DNA from: Candidatus Altimarinota bacterium
Lineage (GTDB): Bacteria > Patescibacteriota > Gracilibacteria > UM-FILTER-43-11
Reading direction: 5' to 3'
Assembly: GCA_028281045.1 (NCBI GenBank)
Contig: JANQKP010000001.1
Span: 62,001 to 126,000, forward strand
Length of the DNA: 64,000 nt
Within the stretch, counting starts at the first letter, position 1. Every line of letters begins with the position of its first letter. Under the pieces are notes generated by a model. It worked only from the letters and a program-made list of their open reading frames with translations. It searched no databases and was not told the origin of the DNA. A program made the translations under genes and the position numbers. Of the stretch, positions 24,912 through 34,907 are shown piece by piece.

Positions 24912-26933
24912 ATGATTACTCTATACCTCTCTATCGCTGTCGCTGTTCTTAGCCTGGTTTACGCAGGTTATAACACAGGGCGAGTGCTAAAAACAGATTC
25001 GGGTACTCCGAAAATGGGTGAGATTTCTGATGCTATTAAAGTAGGTGCTATGACCTACATGCACAGACAACTTAAGACCATTTCTGTTTTTGCTGTTATT
25101 TTATTTGCACTCATTGCTTACGGGCTTGGGATTAACATGGCTCTTACCTTTATTGCAGGGGCAATTCTTTCATACATTGCTGGTTATGTAGGTATGAACG
25201 TTTCTGTTCGCGCTAATGTGCGTACTGCTGCTGCAGCTAAAAAAGGACTAGCTCAAGCACTAGAAGTAGCCTTCAAAGGAGGTTCTGTTTCTGGATTCGC
25301 CGTAGTAGGTCTTGCTCTACTTGGAGTATCAGCAGCTTACTTAATCTTCACTCTACTGGGAGTTTCTGAGCACAGCATTCCTCATTACCTGATTGGATTC
25401 GGATTTGGAGCTTCTCTAGTTTCACTCTTCGCTCGTGTGGGAGGAGGAATCTTTACTAAAGCGGCAGACGTAGGTGCTGACCTTGTAGGTAAAGTAGAAG
25501 CAGGTATTCCTGAAGACGATCCACGTAACCCAGCAACGATTGCTGATAACGTGGGAGATAACGTAGGAGATTGTGCAGGTATGGGTGCGGATCTATTCGA
25601 AACATACGCTGTAACGCTTATTGCGGCTATGGTACTTGCTGAAGCCGAAGGGCTTTCACAAACTTATGTACTTTACCCACTAGCTCTTGGAGCAGTGGCT
25701 GTAGTCGCTTCTATTATTGGAATCAACTTTGTTAAAACTCGTAACAAGAAAAAGATCATGCAAGCTCTTTATAAAGGAATGCTTGTAACTCAAGGTCTTG
25801 CTCTTGTTGGATTCCTTGTAGTGACTTTCCTAATGATCCCAGGAACCGCTAATCCTCTTAGTCTATTCTGGACCACGGTTATTGGGGGATTAATCACCGT
25901 ACTGCTTATTGTAGTAACGGAGTACTACACCGCAACCAATTACCGTCCAGTACGTCAGACCGCTAAAGCGTCTGAAACCGGTGCTGGAACTAATGTAATC
26001 ACGGGTCTTGCGATGGGAATGGAATCAACCATTCTTGTAGTATTCATTATCGTAGGTGGTATTCTTTCTGCCTTCTATTTCGGAGGACTATACGGAATTG
26101 CTATTGCTGCGGTGTCTATGCTTTCAACTACTGGTGTAGTGATTGCTATGGATACTTACGGACCAATTACAGATAACGCTGGAGGTATTGCTGAAATGGC
26201 AGAACAACCAGCGGCAGTACGTAAAGTAACTGATGCTCTAGATGCAGTAGGGAACACCACTAAAGCGGTAACCAAAGGTTACGCGATCGGTTCTGCTGCG
26301 CTTGCGGCTCTTGTACTTTTCCAAGACTATAATGGAGCATTGCTTGGAGCTGGAAAACGTCTAATCTTCGATCTTACCGATCATAAAGTGCTTATTGGTC
26401 TTCTTCTTGGAGCCCTTATTCCTTACGCGTTCTCTGCAGTAACTATGCTTGCTGTAGGTAAAACCGCTCACAAGGTTGTACTTGAAGTACGTCGCCAGTT
26501 CAAAGAAATTAAAGGAATTATGACTGGTAAAGGAAAACCAAACTATGAACGTTGTGTAGATATTGTAACTAAAGCAGCGCTAGTAGAAATGGTAGTACCA
26601 GCGCTTATTGCTGTACTTTCTCCAGTACTTGTTGGATTCATCCTAGGGCCTAAAGCTCTAGGAGGAATGCTTATTGGAGTAACCGTTTCAGGACTTCTTC
26701 TAGCTATTTCAATGGCCAACGGAGGAGCAACTTGGGACAATGCTAAAAAATATGTAGAAGATGGTCACCACGGTGGTAAAAACTCTGAAGCTCACAAAGC
26801 TGCAGTAGTTGGAGACACCGTAGGAGATCCTTACAAGGATACTTCTGGACCAGCTCTAAATGCACTGATTAAGGTAATCAATACAATTGCCCTACTTATT
26901 GCACCAGTAATCGCTGGATGGAGCCTCTTCTAA
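24912..26933 (+). CDS. hppA: Membrane-bound proton-translocating pyrophosphatase
   Basis: 673 residues with about 16 membrane segments. The substrate loop is [23 protein letters not shown], followed by [19 protein letters not shown] and, later, [16 protein letters not shown] and [15 protein letters not shown]. The family sites that distinguish K+-dependent from K+-independent enzymes read [10 protein letters not shown]; Lys after GNTT indicates the K+-independent proton pump type. It couples PPi hydrolysis to ion pumping. A strong terminator follows. Confidence 0.96.
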   Translation: MITLYLSIAVAVLSLVYAGYNTGRVLKTDSGTPKMGEISDAIKVGAMTYMHRQLKTISVFAVILFALIAYGLGINMALTFIAGAILSYIAGYVGMNVSVRANVRTAAAAKKGLAQALEVAFKGGSVSGFAVVGLALLGVSAAYLIFTLLGVSEHSIPHYLIGFGFGASLVSLFARVGGGIFTKAADVGADLVGKVEAGIPEDDPRNPATIADNVGDNVGDCAGMGADLFETYAVTLIAAMVLAEAEGLSQTYVLYPLALGAVAVVASIIGINFVKTRNKKKIMQALYKGMLVTQGLALVGFLVVTFLMIPGTANPLSLFWTTVIGGLITVLLIVVTEYYTATNYRPVRQTAKASETGAGTNVITGLAMGMESTILVVFIIVGGILSAFYFGGLYGIAIAAVSMLSTTGVVIAMDTYGPITDNAGGIAEMAEQPAAVRKVTDALDAVGNTTKAVTKGYAIGSAALAALVLFQDYNGALLGAGKRLIFDLTDHKVLIGLLLGALIPYAFSAVTMLAVGKTAHKVVLEVRRQFKEIKGIMTGKGKPNYERCVDIVTKAALVEMVVPALIAVLSPVLVGFILGPKALGGMLIGVTVSGLLLAISMANGGATWDNAKKYVEDGHHGGKNSEAHKAAVVGDTVGDPYKDTSGPALNALIKVINTIALLIAPVIAGWSLF

Positions 26934-26950
26934 TCATTTAGAACAATTAA

Positions 26951-26980
26951 GAAGCCTTGACTAAGTCAGGGCTTCTTTTT
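26951..26980 (+). terminator. Intrinsic terminator after hppA
   Basis: GAAGCC-T-TGAC (26951 on) pairs with GTCA-G-GGCTTC (ending 26975) around TAA, followed by TTTTT. Confidence 0.88.
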
Positions 26981-27008
26981 ATAATCAGCCCTAAATTAAC
27001 TAATAGAT

Positions 27009-27242
27009 ATGGAAAGAGTTTCAGTTACTACAGCAGAATATAGTGCCGTTACCAAGGCCTTTGATTACATGGGTGGAGGAGACGTGCGTCGCAGAAATGG
27101 GCTTTGGGTTTGGCATGAGGCAGAAACCGAGCTTCGCCTTGTAGAAAAAACCAACGTAGCTGCTGAAAAAGTTCGCGCCGTTGTTACTTCTGTAGTTGAA
27201 AGCGATAAATTTGTTTGCATCGACGACTCAGCTGAGTCTTAG
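27009..27242 (+). CDS. Hypothetical protein, 77 aa
   Basis: 77 residues, soluble, one domain at most (YSAVTKAFDYMGGGDVRRRNGLWVW then TELRLVEKTN). I do not recognise it. It has its own start just after the hppA terminator. Its TAG overlaps the TAA of sufU on the other strand (TTAG at 27239-27242). Confidence 0.55.
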   Translation: MERVSVTTAEYSAVTKAFDYMGGGDVRRRNGLWVWHEAETELRLVEKTNVAAEKVRAVVTSVVESDKFVCIDDSAES

Positions 27243-27628
27243 ATGTGATAATCCGTCCAAGTCTTTAATTTCTCTCCACGTTTTTCCAGGATTCCATTTT
27301 GCAGGGCTAGTAGTGCAAGCAAAGCGCATTTGCTTCTTCGAAGTGAAATGTCGATTCCAAGCATTTCAAAAACATCGGCTTTGGCGATCTTTAGAATCTC
27401 GTTTTCATCCATGTCTTCCGTTAAATCTCCAAGCATATCGGCAGAAGCCATAGAAATAGCGCAACCTTGCCCCGAAAAGCCATAGGCTTCTTTTGGGGTA
27501 ATAGAGGTCTCAATAACATCACCACAAGAATGATTTGCTTCTTTATGGGTAATCTCAGCAGAAAACTCCTTATCTTTATAATGAGGCTCTTTATACCTAT
27601 CTAAGATGTTTTGTGCATAAATATCCAT
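27239..27628 (-). CDS. sufU: Fe-S scaffold/sulfur-transfer protein SufU
   Basis: 129 residues of the IscU/SufU family. The three conserved Cys are in NHSCGD, GQGCAIS and SKCALL. The zinc-type SufU takes persulfide sulfur from SufS. Last gene of the sufCBDSU operon. Its ATG overlaps the sufS TAA (TAATG). Confidence 0.93.
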   Translation of the reverse strand: MDIYAQNILDRYKEPHYKDKEFSAEITHKEANHSCGDVIETSITPKEAYGFSGQGCAISMASADMLGDLTEDMDENEILKIAKADVFEMLGIDISLRRSKCALLALLALQNGILEKRGEKLKTWTDYHI

Positions 27629-28818
27629 TAGTTGAAGTATTTATGGGTTTCCTCCAGTGTTTTTACGGCTTTATCTATATCTTCCTCCGTATTATATAGG
27701 GCCAGGCTAATACGCGCGGTTCCAGGTAGCCCATAATGATCCATAAGTACCTGGTTACAATGGTGTCCAGCGCGAATCACAATGTTTTGTTGTGAGAGCC
27801 CTTCAGCAATGTCATGAGGGTGCACGCCTTCTATGCCAAATGAAACTAAAGATCCACGATTTTTCAGGTCTTTTGGCCCAATGATTTCCACATAAGGCAT
27901 GCTTGTTAGTTTGCCAAGCAGATATTCTGTAAGTTCTTTCTCGTATTTATGAATTTTGCTGTATCCAATATCTAAAACATATTGAAGCGCTGCCTTAAGG
28001 CCAATGGCTCCAGCAATATTAGGCGTACCCGCTTCGAATTTTTCTGGAAGTCCCGCAGGAGTAAAGTGGTCTTCAAAGACTTCGTTAATCATAGACCCAC
28101 CGCCTAGGAAAGGTTCCATTTGTTCTAGTAGTTCAGTTCTTCCCCAAAGTACTCCAATACCGGTTGGACCATAGATTTTATGCCCAGAGAACACAATAAA
28201 GTCTACACCTAGTTTTTGCACATCCACCTCTTGGTGCACAATGCTTTGCGCCACATCTACAAGTACAAGGGCGTTTTTGCTGTGGGCTACTTTAATAATA
28301 GGTTCTAGTTCCGGCATCACGGCTAAGCTATTATTCATAGCGGTAATGGCTACCAGTCTTGTCTTTTCATTAATAAGTTCCTCCGCAAATTCCAGGCGAC
28401 CTTCGCTATCGATTGGAATGTATTTAATATTCACCCCTGTTTTTTCTGAAAGCTGTAACCAAGGCACAATATTACTGTGGTGCTCCAGCTTACTTAAAAG
28501 AATCTCATCTCCTTTTTGAAACTGAGATTCTAGAGACCTAGCCACTAAGTTAATAGATTCTGTAGTATTCCGCGTGAAAATAATTTCATGCTTATTTTCC
28601 GCGTGAATAAAGTCTGCAGTCACTCTACGAGCATCTTCATAAGCCACAGTAGCTTCTTCTGATAAGAAGTTAGGCCCACGGTGAATATTAGAATTAAAAT
28701 GCGTGTAATACTCTGTAATAGCATCTAAAACCGCCTGCGGTTTCTGCGCAGTGGCTGCAGAGTCTAAATAAACAAGATCTCTTTTGCCGAAGATGGGAAA
28801 ATCTTTTTTAAAGTCCAT
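27628..28818 (-). CDS. sufS: Cysteine desulfurase SufS
   Basis: 396 residues, normal for class II desulfurases. PLP-binding Lys in FSGHKIYGPTGIGVL, substrate residues in YLDSAATAQKP, and the catalytic Cys in RAGHHCNQ near residue 350. It frees sulfur from cysteine as a persulfide for Fe-S cluster assembly. TAATG overlaps join it to sufD and sufU. Confidence 0.96.
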   Translation of the reverse strand: MDFKKDFPIFGKRDLVYLDSAATAQKPQAVLDAITEYYTHFNSNIHRGPNFLSEEATVAYEDARRVTADFIHAENKHEIIFTRNTTESINLVARSLESQFQKGDEILLSKLEHHSNIVPWLQLSEKTGVNIKYIPIDSEGRLEFAEELINEKTRLVAITAMNNSLAVMPELEPIIKVAHSKNALVLVDVAQSIVHQEVDVQKLGVDFIVFSGHKIYGPTGIGVLWGRTELLEQMEPFLGGGSMINEVFEDHFTPAGLPEKFEAGTPNIAGAIGLKAALQYVLDIGYSKIHKYEKELTEYLLGKLTSMPYVEIIGPKDLKNRGSLVSFGIEGVHPHDIAEGLSQQNIVIRAGHHCNQVLMDHYGLPGTARISLALYNTEEDIDKAVKTLEETHKYFN

Positions 28819-29672
28819 TATATGAGAGATTCTACTCTTTCTTTAAGCTCTGGCAAATCATCAATGATTTCAAGTCTATCCGCGAGGAATCCTTTAGCCA
28901 TGATTTTTCTCGCTTCATCCTCTTCAAGCCCACGAGATTTAGCATAGAAAAGAGCTTCATCAGACAGATTTGAAATGCTCGCCCCATGGCTCGCTTTTAC
29001 ATCGTTCGTATCTATTTCCAGCGCTGGCGTTGCTTTAACAGAAGCTTCTTTGCTAAGAAGTAGTGCATGTTCATGCATAAAGGTATTGGTTCCTCCGGCA
29101 GGCTGATCTATGGCAATGATGCCATTGATCTCTAAATTGCTTTTATCTTTAGCGACGCCTTTGGCATTGATTTCACCTCCACCGTTCTTCTGATGAAAAT
29201 GATTCTTCACCGTACAAGCAATTTGCTGCTCATTCTTCGCAGAAGAAATAAAATCTGTATTTAAAGTAGGGGACACGCCATTTCCATTTTGGATCATATT
29301 GGTTTCTACCGTTTTCGCTCCAAATTGGAAATTAATAAAGTGCACATCAGCTCCTTGCTCTGCTTGAGACGTTCTATTTTCTGTATAAGCGGTACTTTCT
29401 GCAAAGTTTTGCAGGGTAATAAGCTTAATGTTGGCATCTTGCTCTGCATTTACGGTAACGGTGTAGTCTAAAGCGTCTAGGTCTCCAGAAAAGTCTTCTA
29501 GAACCGTGGCTCTAGCATTAGCCCCAATGTTAATTTCTAGATTAACCTTGTTTTCATCTTCCAGCGTTAAGGTAATAGCTTCTTTAATTTCAGCACCGGC
29601 CGGAATGGTTAAAACGTAACCGTTGTCGGTTTTTTCAAATTTAACCTCTGATGTTTCAGTGATCATTTGCAT
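28818..29672 (-). CDS. sufD: Fe-S assembly protein SufD
   Basis: 284 residues, shorter than most SufD (about 400). The beta-helix core and the C-terminal SHGASISNLSDEALFYAKSRGL, typical of SufB/SufD, are clear, with the C-terminal helical GFLADRLEII. The long N-terminal helical region is mostly missing. It forms a complex with SufB and SufC. TAATG overlaps with sufB and sufS. Confidence 0.9.
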   Translation of the reverse strand: MQMITETSEVKFEKTDNGYVLTIPAGAEIKEAITLTLEDENKVNLEINIGANARATVLEDFSGDLDALDYTVTVNAEQDANIKLITLQNFAESTAYTENRTSQAEQGADVHFINFQFGAKTVETNMIQNGNGVSPTLNTDFISSAKNEQQIACTVKNHFHQKNGGGEINAKGVAKDKSNLEINGIIAIDQPAGGTNTFMHEHALLLSKEASVKATPALEIDTNDVKASHGASISNLSDEALFYAKSRGLEEDEARKIMAKGFLADRLEIIDDLPELKERVESLI

Positions 29673-31111
29673 TATCCGACAGAGTTTTCCATTTCAAGTT
29701 CTATAAGGCGGTTCATTTCCACGGCATATTCCAGTGGAAGTTCACGCACGATAGGGTTTATAAATCCATTTACAATCATGGCTTCCGCTTCTACCTCTGG
29801 AATTCCACGAGAGGTGAGATAAAACACATCTTCATCGTTTAAACGACCTACACGAGCTTCGTGATTTACGTTGGCAGAGCTGTTATCGATTTTCATTTTC
29901 GGTTCGGTATCCGAAATTGAAATCGGATCTAAAATAAGCGCATCACATTCGACTTTGCTCATGGCGTTTTCAGCGGTTTTAGCCACTTGTAGTTCCCCAC
30001 GGTACACCGAGGCTCCACCACCCTTGGAAATAGACTTCATCACTACATTAGATGAAGTATCTTTCCCAAGGTGGAATACTTTAGCACCGGTATCTTGTAT
30101 TTGTCCTTCATTAGCAAAAGCAATTCCAAGATGATCGCAACGTGAGCGATCTCCTTTAAGAATCGAAGCAGGGTAGAGCATGGTCACTCCAGACCCCATA
30201 TTACCTCCAACCCATTCCATCACAGCATCTTCATCTACAATAGCGCGCTTCGTATTTAGGTTGTAAGTGTCTTTACTCCAGTTTTCTACAGAGCTGTATC
30301 TAAATTTAGCGCGTTTCCCCACAAAGACTTCTACGCAGCCTGCGTGAAGTGCATTGCTTCCGTATTTAGGCGCAGAGCAGCCTTCAATGTAATGTCCTTC
30401 AGCATCATCTTCGATGATAATAAGGGTATGTTCAAATTGCCCCATGCCTTGAGCATTCATTCTAAAGTACGCTTGAAGCGGTTCATCGAGTTTTACACCA
30501 CTTGGAACATATAAAAAGGTTCCTCCAGACCATACCGCGCCATGAAGCGCTGCAAATTTATGATCTGAGCTTGGCACACATTTCATGAAATACTTTTGTA
30601 CCAGCTCTGGATGCTCTTTTACAGCGACATCCATATCTAAGAAAAGTACGCCTTTGTCTTCCCATTCTTTTTGAAGAGAGTGGTACACCACTTCAGATTC
30701 GTATTGGGCACCAACACCAGCAAGCACTTTACGTTCTGCCTCAGGAATTCCTAGACGATCGAAAGTATTTTTAATATTTTCTGGTACTTCTTCCCAAGAC
30801 TCAAAGCCACCTTCTTTATCGGCTGCTTTTGCAAAGAAACAGATTTCATCGAAATCGAGCGCAGAAAGATCTGGGCCCCAAGCAGGGGAAGCTTTCTTTT
30901 CAAAAATCTCTAGAGATTTCAGTCTATGCTCCAGCATCCAATCGGGTTCGCCTTTGTCTTTAGAAATAGCCTCTACAAGTTCACGTGAAATTCCTTTAGA
31001 GAATTTCTTCATGTATTCGGCTGGATCAGCATGATCGAAAGTATCCCGATCAAGACCGGCGAAAATCGGTTCATCCATTTCTCCCTCTGTTTGAGTAGGG
31101 TCCATTGGCAT
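29672..31111 (-). CDS. sufB: Fe-S scaffold SufB
   Basis: 479 residues. SufB landmarks include KCVPSSDHKFAALHGAVWSGGTFLYVPSGV, EGCSAPKY, VQNW-like VENWSKDTYNLNTKR, DTGAKVFHLG and the C-terminal NHEARVGRLNDEDVFYLTSRGI. It is the scaffold on which Fe-S clusters form with SufC and SufD. It follows sufC after one base. Confidence 0.96.
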   Translation of the reverse strand: MPMDPTQTEGEMDEPIFAGLDRDTFDHADPAEYMKKFSKGISRELVEAISKDKGEPDWMLEHRLKSLEIFEKKASPAWGPDLSALDFDEICFFAKAADKEGGFESWEEVPENIKNTFDRLGIPEAERKVLAGVGAQYESEVVYHSLQKEWEDKGVLFLDMDVAVKEHPELVQKYFMKCVPSSDHKFAALHGAVWSGGTFLYVPSGVKLDEPLQAYFRMNAQGMGQFEHTLIIIEDDAEGHYIEGCSAPKYGSNALHAGCVEVFVGKRAKFRYSSVENWSKDTYNLNTKRAIVDEDAVMEWVGGNMGSGVTMLYPASILKGDRSRCDHLGIAFANEGQIQDTGAKVFHLGKDTSSNVVMKSISKGGGASVYRGELQVAKTAENAMSKVECDALILDPISISDTEPKMKIDNSSANVNHEARVGRLNDEDVFYLTSRGIPEVEAEAMIVNGFINPIVRELPLEYAVEMNRLIELEMENSVG

Positions 31112-31112
31112 A

Positions 31113-31874
31113 TTAAATCCAGTTATATCCTTTCTGCTCTAGTTCTTCAGCAAAGTCTTTACCTCCAGATTTCACAATTTGTCCGTCTTTGAGTACGTGC
31201 ACAAAATCTGGTTCTAGGTATTTAAGAATTCTTTGGTAATGCGTCACCATAAGAATACCCATATTGTTTTCACTATCTTCTTTAACTTGTTTTACCCCAT
31301 CGCAAACAATCTTAAGGGCATCGATATCTAAACCAGAATCAGTTTCGTCTAGAATAGCGATTTCTGGTTTAAGTACGGCCATCTGCAGAATCTCTGCTTT
31401 TTTCTTTTCTCCACCAGAAAATCCATGGTTTAAGTAACGCGTGGCAAACTTAGGATCGATATGCAACTTTTCCATAAGCGCTTTAAGCATTTTCTTAAAG
31501 CGGAATACTAAAATTCCAGGAGCTTCTGGATCATTCGCTTTTTCTTTGGCGCGATAAGCCGCGAGTAGAAACTCTTCTGTGGTTACCCCTGCAATTTCCT
31601 TTGGATATTGAAAAGCAAGAAAGAGACCTTTATTGGCTCTTTCATTGGGTTCCCATTCTAAAATAGATTCTCCGTTAAAAAGAATATCTCCACCGGTCAC
31701 TTCGTACTTAGGATGACCCATGATTACATTCGATAGGGTACTTTTACCACTTCCGTTAGGACCCATGATCGCATGGATTTCATCTGAAGCCACAGTTAAA
31801 GAAACTCCTTTTAAAACAGGTTTGTCATCTACAGAAACTTGTAGGTCTTTGATCTCTAAAGTATTGATAGCCAT
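31113..31874 (-). CDS. sufC: Fe-S assembly ATPase SufC
   Basis: 253 residues. ABC ATPase with Walker A GPNGSGKST, signature FSGGEKKKAEILQ, Walker B AILDETDSGLD and a switch His in VTHYQRIL. First gene of sufCBDSU, behind a promoter with an inverted repeat. Confidence 0.97.
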   Translation of the reverse strand: MAINTLEIKDLQVSVDDKPVLKGVSLTVASDEIHAIMGPNGSGKSTLSNVIMGHPKYEVTGGDILFNGESILEWEPNERANKGLFLAFQYPKEIAGVTTEEFLLAAYRAKEKANDPEAPGILVFRFKKMLKALMEKLHIDPKFATRYLNHGFSGGEKKKAEILQMAVLKPEIAILDETDSGLDIDALKIVCDGVKQVKEDSENNMGILMVTHYQRILKYLEPDFVHVLKDGQIVKSGGKDFAEELEQKGYNWI

Positions 31875-31876
31875 TA

Positions 31877-31926
31877 TTGAGCGTTAAATAGCTCAAAAAT
31901 TATACTGATTTAAGGCGAAAAAGCAA
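31877..31926 (-). promoter_or_regulatory. suf operon promoter and candidate operator
   Basis: Minus-strand -35 TTGCTT (31926-31921), 16-base spacer, -10 TATAAT (31904-31899). Directly downstream, TTGAGC-(8)-GCTCAA (31896-31877) covers the likely transcription start and ends 3 bases before the sufC ATG. It could be the site of an iron or Fe-S sensing regulator, or an mRNA hairpin over the initiation region. Confidence 0.58.
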
Positions 31927-31927
31927 T

Positions 31928-32407
31928 TTAAAGCGCTATCTTTTCCCAGGTATTTCCAGTGTTGTCTAGGAATTTATCTAGATCTGTGGTTTTTATCACC
32001 AAAGATATGGTATTTATCATAGGATGAAAGTGTTGAAACTCTTCTTCGTAGATATCTTCATCTACAAAAACAAGCACATGGTTTTCTGGATCATTAATCA
32101 GGGCAAAAGGCGTCATAGACCCTGGGGTTACTCCTAGGTATTTCTCGAGTTCATCGGGTTGGGCCCCTCCAATCTTGCTGCAGCCTAAGTGCTCACGGAT
32201 AATATTCGTATCTAGTTCTTTATCCGCAGGCATGGTCACCAAAAAGTGTTTCTTACCTTTTTTATCACGTAAAAAAACATTCTTCACACGGCCTCCAGGA
32301 ATATCTTTGTAGATTTCCTTGGCCTCTTCTACAGTATGAGCAGGAGCATGTTCATATTTTTCATATGAAATACCGAGCTCGTCTAAAATGGCATAAATAT
32401 CTTTCAT
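31928..32407 (-). CDS. YbaK/ProX-type aminoacyl-tRNA deacylase
   Basis: 159 residues, single YbaK domain: HAPAHTVEEA, VKNVFLRDKKGKKHFLVTMPADKELD, and LGVTPGSMTPFALIND. These freestanding editing proteins hydrolyse mischarged tRNAs such as Ala-tRNA(Pro). The form resembles ProX/PrdX (prolyl-tRNA deacylase). It may share a transcript with the unknown gene just upstream (17-base gap). Confidence 0.9.
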   Translation of the reverse strand: MKDIYAILDELGISYEKYEHAPAHTVEEAKEIYKDIPGGRVKNVFLRDKKGKKHFLVTMPADKELDTNIIREHLGCSKIGGAQPDELEKYLGVTPGSMTPFALINDPENHVLVFVDEDIYEEEFQHFHPMINTISLVIKTTDLDKFLDNTGNTWEKIAL

Positions 32408-32424
32408 GCCCCCATTATACTAGC

Positions 32425-33285
32425 TTAGCCTGCTAGCTGCCTAGGATTTTTAGGCAAAACTTTCTTAGCACCTTTGCCAAGCATTTTTGCAATCCAATTG
32501 CGGGACTTTTTTACCTGTTTTTGCGGGCGCCCAAATGGGTCTGGTAAGCCCATAACTTCTCTTTCTTTTATTAGGTTTTTTGTCATGTGTTGCCTCACCC
32601 AAATACCTTTCTCGTTGATTTGTAATTTACCGTCGTATTCTTTCTCATTAAAATCTTGGAAAGTGTAATCAGGGCCTTCGCTTTCTAGTAGTGATTGAAA
32701 CTGACTCAGTATAGAGTGCTCTCTTGTATGGTCATCAAGCTCCCAAATAGGTGTAGAAAGTATCTCTGTAGACTGATTCCAATCGAATTGATCAATCGTG
32801 GTTCCTAGAACTTTTTCAGCCCATGCATGGAGATCCCAAAAACTATCTCCGGCTTGCATATCTAACGTAAAGCCAGGATGGGCGTATTCATAAAGCACAA
32901 GCATTTCGCTTAAATACGCCTGAGCAGTTTCATGGCCTAGTTTTTCACGTGTGGCTTGAAGCAGTAAACCAAGGTAAAAGCGAATATCCAGGGCATCACG
33001 TGATTCATTTGGTTGCGTAAAGGCAGTAGCCCCTTCCACATGCCAACTTCGCACAATAAGGTTGTTGATCATGGGATCCTTCGAAAGAATGGCATACCAT
33101 CTCTTTTGCCCCTCTAAGATTCTTCTGTCAAAACCCTCCGGAATTGGCTCTTCTTGCTCGGCTAGACCTGTTTCAATAAGTCCAGAAGGCAAAGCTTGTG
33201 GGCGACTTTCTAAATTAGGGACAATAACAGAGTTAATATCTCTGATTTCTATCGCATCTGGTGATTCTTGAGGTCCAGTTCTCAT
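32425..33285 (-). CDS. Unknown 286-aa protein, divergent partner of the AAA+ cluster
   Basis: No family recognised. A soluble protein with a disordered-looking N-terminus (about 1-50), a helical middle rich in aromatic residues (FYLGLLLQATREKLG, YEYAHPGFTLDMQAG, SFWDLHAWAEKVLG) and a strongly basic C-terminal tail (KKSRNWIAKMLGKGAKK). Its promoter and that of the radical SAM/AAA+ cluster are back to back. This suggests shared control and possibly a shared job. Confidence 0.7.
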   Translation of the reverse strand: MRTGPQESPDAIEIRDINSVIVPNLESRPQALPSGLIETGLAEQEEPIPEGFDRRILEGQKRWYAILSKDPMINNLIVRSWHVEGATAFTQPNESRDALDIRFYLGLLLQATREKLGHETAQAYLSEMLVLYEYAHPGFTLDMQAGDSFWDLHAWAEKVLGTTIDQFDWNQSTEILSTPIWELDDHTREHSILSQFQSLLESEGPDYTFQDFNEKEYDGKLQINEKGIWVRQHMTKNLIKEREVMGLPDPFGRPQKQVKKSRNWIAKMLGKGAKKVLPKNPRQLAG

Positions 33286-33309
33286 AGGTAAATCATAACT
33301 TGAATATTT

Positions 33310-33373
33310 ATTTTACGTATAAAACAAAATAAGTCAATTTTTTATTGACACTTCTATATATAAGTGTTTAAAT
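33310..33373. promoter_or_regulatory. Back-to-back divergent promoters of the AAA+ cluster
   Basis: Minus: -35 TTGACT (33337-33332), 16-base spacer, -10 TAAAAT (33315-33310), toward the 286-aa gene. Plus: -35 TTGACA (33345-33350), 17-base spacer, -10 TTAAAT (33368-33373), toward the three-gene cluster. The two -35 boxes are 7 bases apart and form an imperfect palindrome (GTCAAT...ATTGAC), a natural site for one regulator acting on both sides. Confidence 0.62.
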
Positions 33374-33400
33374 TATATCCTTTTACCCTAGTTGCACTCC

Positions 33401-34273
33401 ATGAGCTACGAAAGTCGCATATTTCAGCACCAAAATAATATCAATCGCTATCTCAAAGGCCTTGGGTCTCATGAGCGCTTTGATGAAGTAGAAAAAAAGC
33501 TGCTAAGCGAGTATCAGAGTATAGGGAATTTGCCTTATGAAGATCAGATTTTTGAAAGAGGTTGTGCTGAAGAAGCTTTTGCAGCCTTAGGGAGACGAGA
33601 TATGAGCCTTACAGAGTACGGGGTTTCGTTTGCAAAAGGGGTATCGATATACGTTCACACCCAGGAGAAAAAATTAGCAGAAGAAAAAAAATATGGAGAT
33701 GAACTCGCACAGGCAAACAAGACTTTTCTTAGGCTATGGGATGAGATTCGTAAAAGAAAGCGAAAGGAGATTGAAGAAAGAAGAATAGCTGAAGAGGAGA
33801 TTCAGAGAGCCATTAGCGAGACCAAGGCGAAGATCAATGCCAATACCTCACTCCTTTCTACAGCAAGAAAAGCAGCTGAAATGCTTATGCGAGAGGGGTA
33901 CAAGTTAGATGACCCTTCTGTACTTGAAACACCCCCAGCAGAGGCTATTTGTCATGGACTAAAAATAACCGCTACAAATGTAGATGGAGTTCAAAGAGAA
34001 ATTTCTCTGTATTTACCAGGAGGTGAAGTGCGTACCGTAGTGCACGTACCAAACGAATTAGATTTGAACTGTCAGGAGGCTGCAGAAGGTTTTCGCAATC
34101 AGATAGGACAGCTTATTGAAGATGCTGCTGCAAGCTGTGGTACTTCAATCACAGCCGATTACAGATTTAATGGCCCAGAAGGATCTGGTCCAAGAGGGGG
34201 TTCAGCAAATGTAGATCCTCACTTTATTCACGAGCAACAAGGTAATAACCAAGGTCAAAAGTTAAATGAATAA
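33401..34273 (+). CDS. Coiled-coil protein with a possible DUF2997-like C-terminus
   Basis: 290 residues from the ATG at 33401 (a TTG three codons upstream is less likely). The N-terminal half is helical. A charged coiled coil (RKRKRKEIEERRIAEEEIQ) lies near residues 120-150. The C-terminal about 90 residues (ISLYLPGGEVRTVVHV, LDLNCQEAAEGF, ITADYRF) recall the small DUF2997 family, found beside Ycf46-type ATPases in some bacteria. That match is from memory and weak. The next gene starts 8 bases before this one ends. Confidence 0.7.
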   Translation: MSYESRIFQHQNNINRYLKGLGSHERFDEVEKKLLSEYQSIGNLPYEDQIFERGCAEEAFAALGRRDMSLTEYGVSFAKGVSIYVHTQEKKLAEEKKYGDELAQANKTFLRLWDEIRKRKRKEIEERRIAEEEIQRAISETKAKINANTSLLSTARKAAEMLMREGYKLDDPSVLETPPAEAICHGLKITATNVDGVQREISLYLPGGEVRTVVHVPNELDLNCQEAAEGFRNQIGQLIEDAAASCGTSITADYRFNGPEGSGPRGGSANVDPHFIHEQQGNNQGQKLNE

Positions 34274-34907
34274 CTTACTAGAAAAAGCAGAGGGAGACTT
34301 TGTAGAGCGCACGTTTGAAGGCGATGATATAAACGTGGCGAGCTTTAGGGCCGCTACCCAAGTGCATGGCCCTGGAGAGCGCTTTGCCCTTTGGACTCAG
34401 GAATGTCTAAAAAGATGCCCTGGTTGCATCAATGGCCACATGCTCAAAAGCGAAGTGGCCAACTTAATGCCTCAAAAAACACTTCTAGATTTTGTGCGCC
34501 GCTCTCGCGATGGTGTGCTGGCCGTTGAAGGCATCACCATCATGGGTGGTGAACCCATGCTGCAAGCAAAAGGTTTAGCTATCTTGCTAGAAGCTATCAA
34601 GGCAGAGACTCCAGATTTCAACACGCTTATTTTTACTGGTTATACCCTAGAAGAATTGCAACGCTTTAATCGCCAATCTATAAACGACTTACTTGCCCTA
34701 ACGGACACTTTAATCGATGGCACTTACGAAAGAACTCAAAGAGACGCTGGTCATATTCGAGGATCAAAAAACCAGAATGTGCATCATCTTACTGAAAGAC
34801 TTGCAGAAAGAGACTTCTCAAGAAAAGGCGATGAGCACAGCGTAAACCTTACTTCTCAAGGGGTGTATCACGGCCAAACAGGCATACCCATTAATCAATT
34901 TGCTTAG
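34266..34907 (+). CDS. Radical SAM protein, NrdG/activating-enzyme-like
   Basis: 213 residues. Cys47, Cys51 and Cys54 form the radical SAM motif C-LKR-C-PG-C, preceded by ALWTQE. The SAM-binding GGEP is at 94-97, followed by a short half-barrel (LIFTGYTLEEL). Size and order resemble the activating proteins of anaerobic ribonucleotide reductase and other single-cluster radical SAM enzymes. No ribonucleotide reductase is nearby. The fixed neighbours are the coiled-coil gene (8-base overlap) and the AAA+ gene (no gap), so the partner is probably one of these. Confidence 0.82.
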   Translation: MNNLLEKAEGDFVERTFEGDDINVASFRAATQVHGPGERFALWTQECLKRCPGCINGHMLKSEVANLMPQKTLLDFVRRSRDGVLAVEGITIMGGEPMLQAKGLAILLEAIKAETPDFNTLIFTGYTLEELQRFNRQSINDLLALTDTLIDGTYERTQRDAGHIRGSKNQNVHHLTERLAERDFSRKGDEHSVNLTSQGVYHGQTGIPINQFA

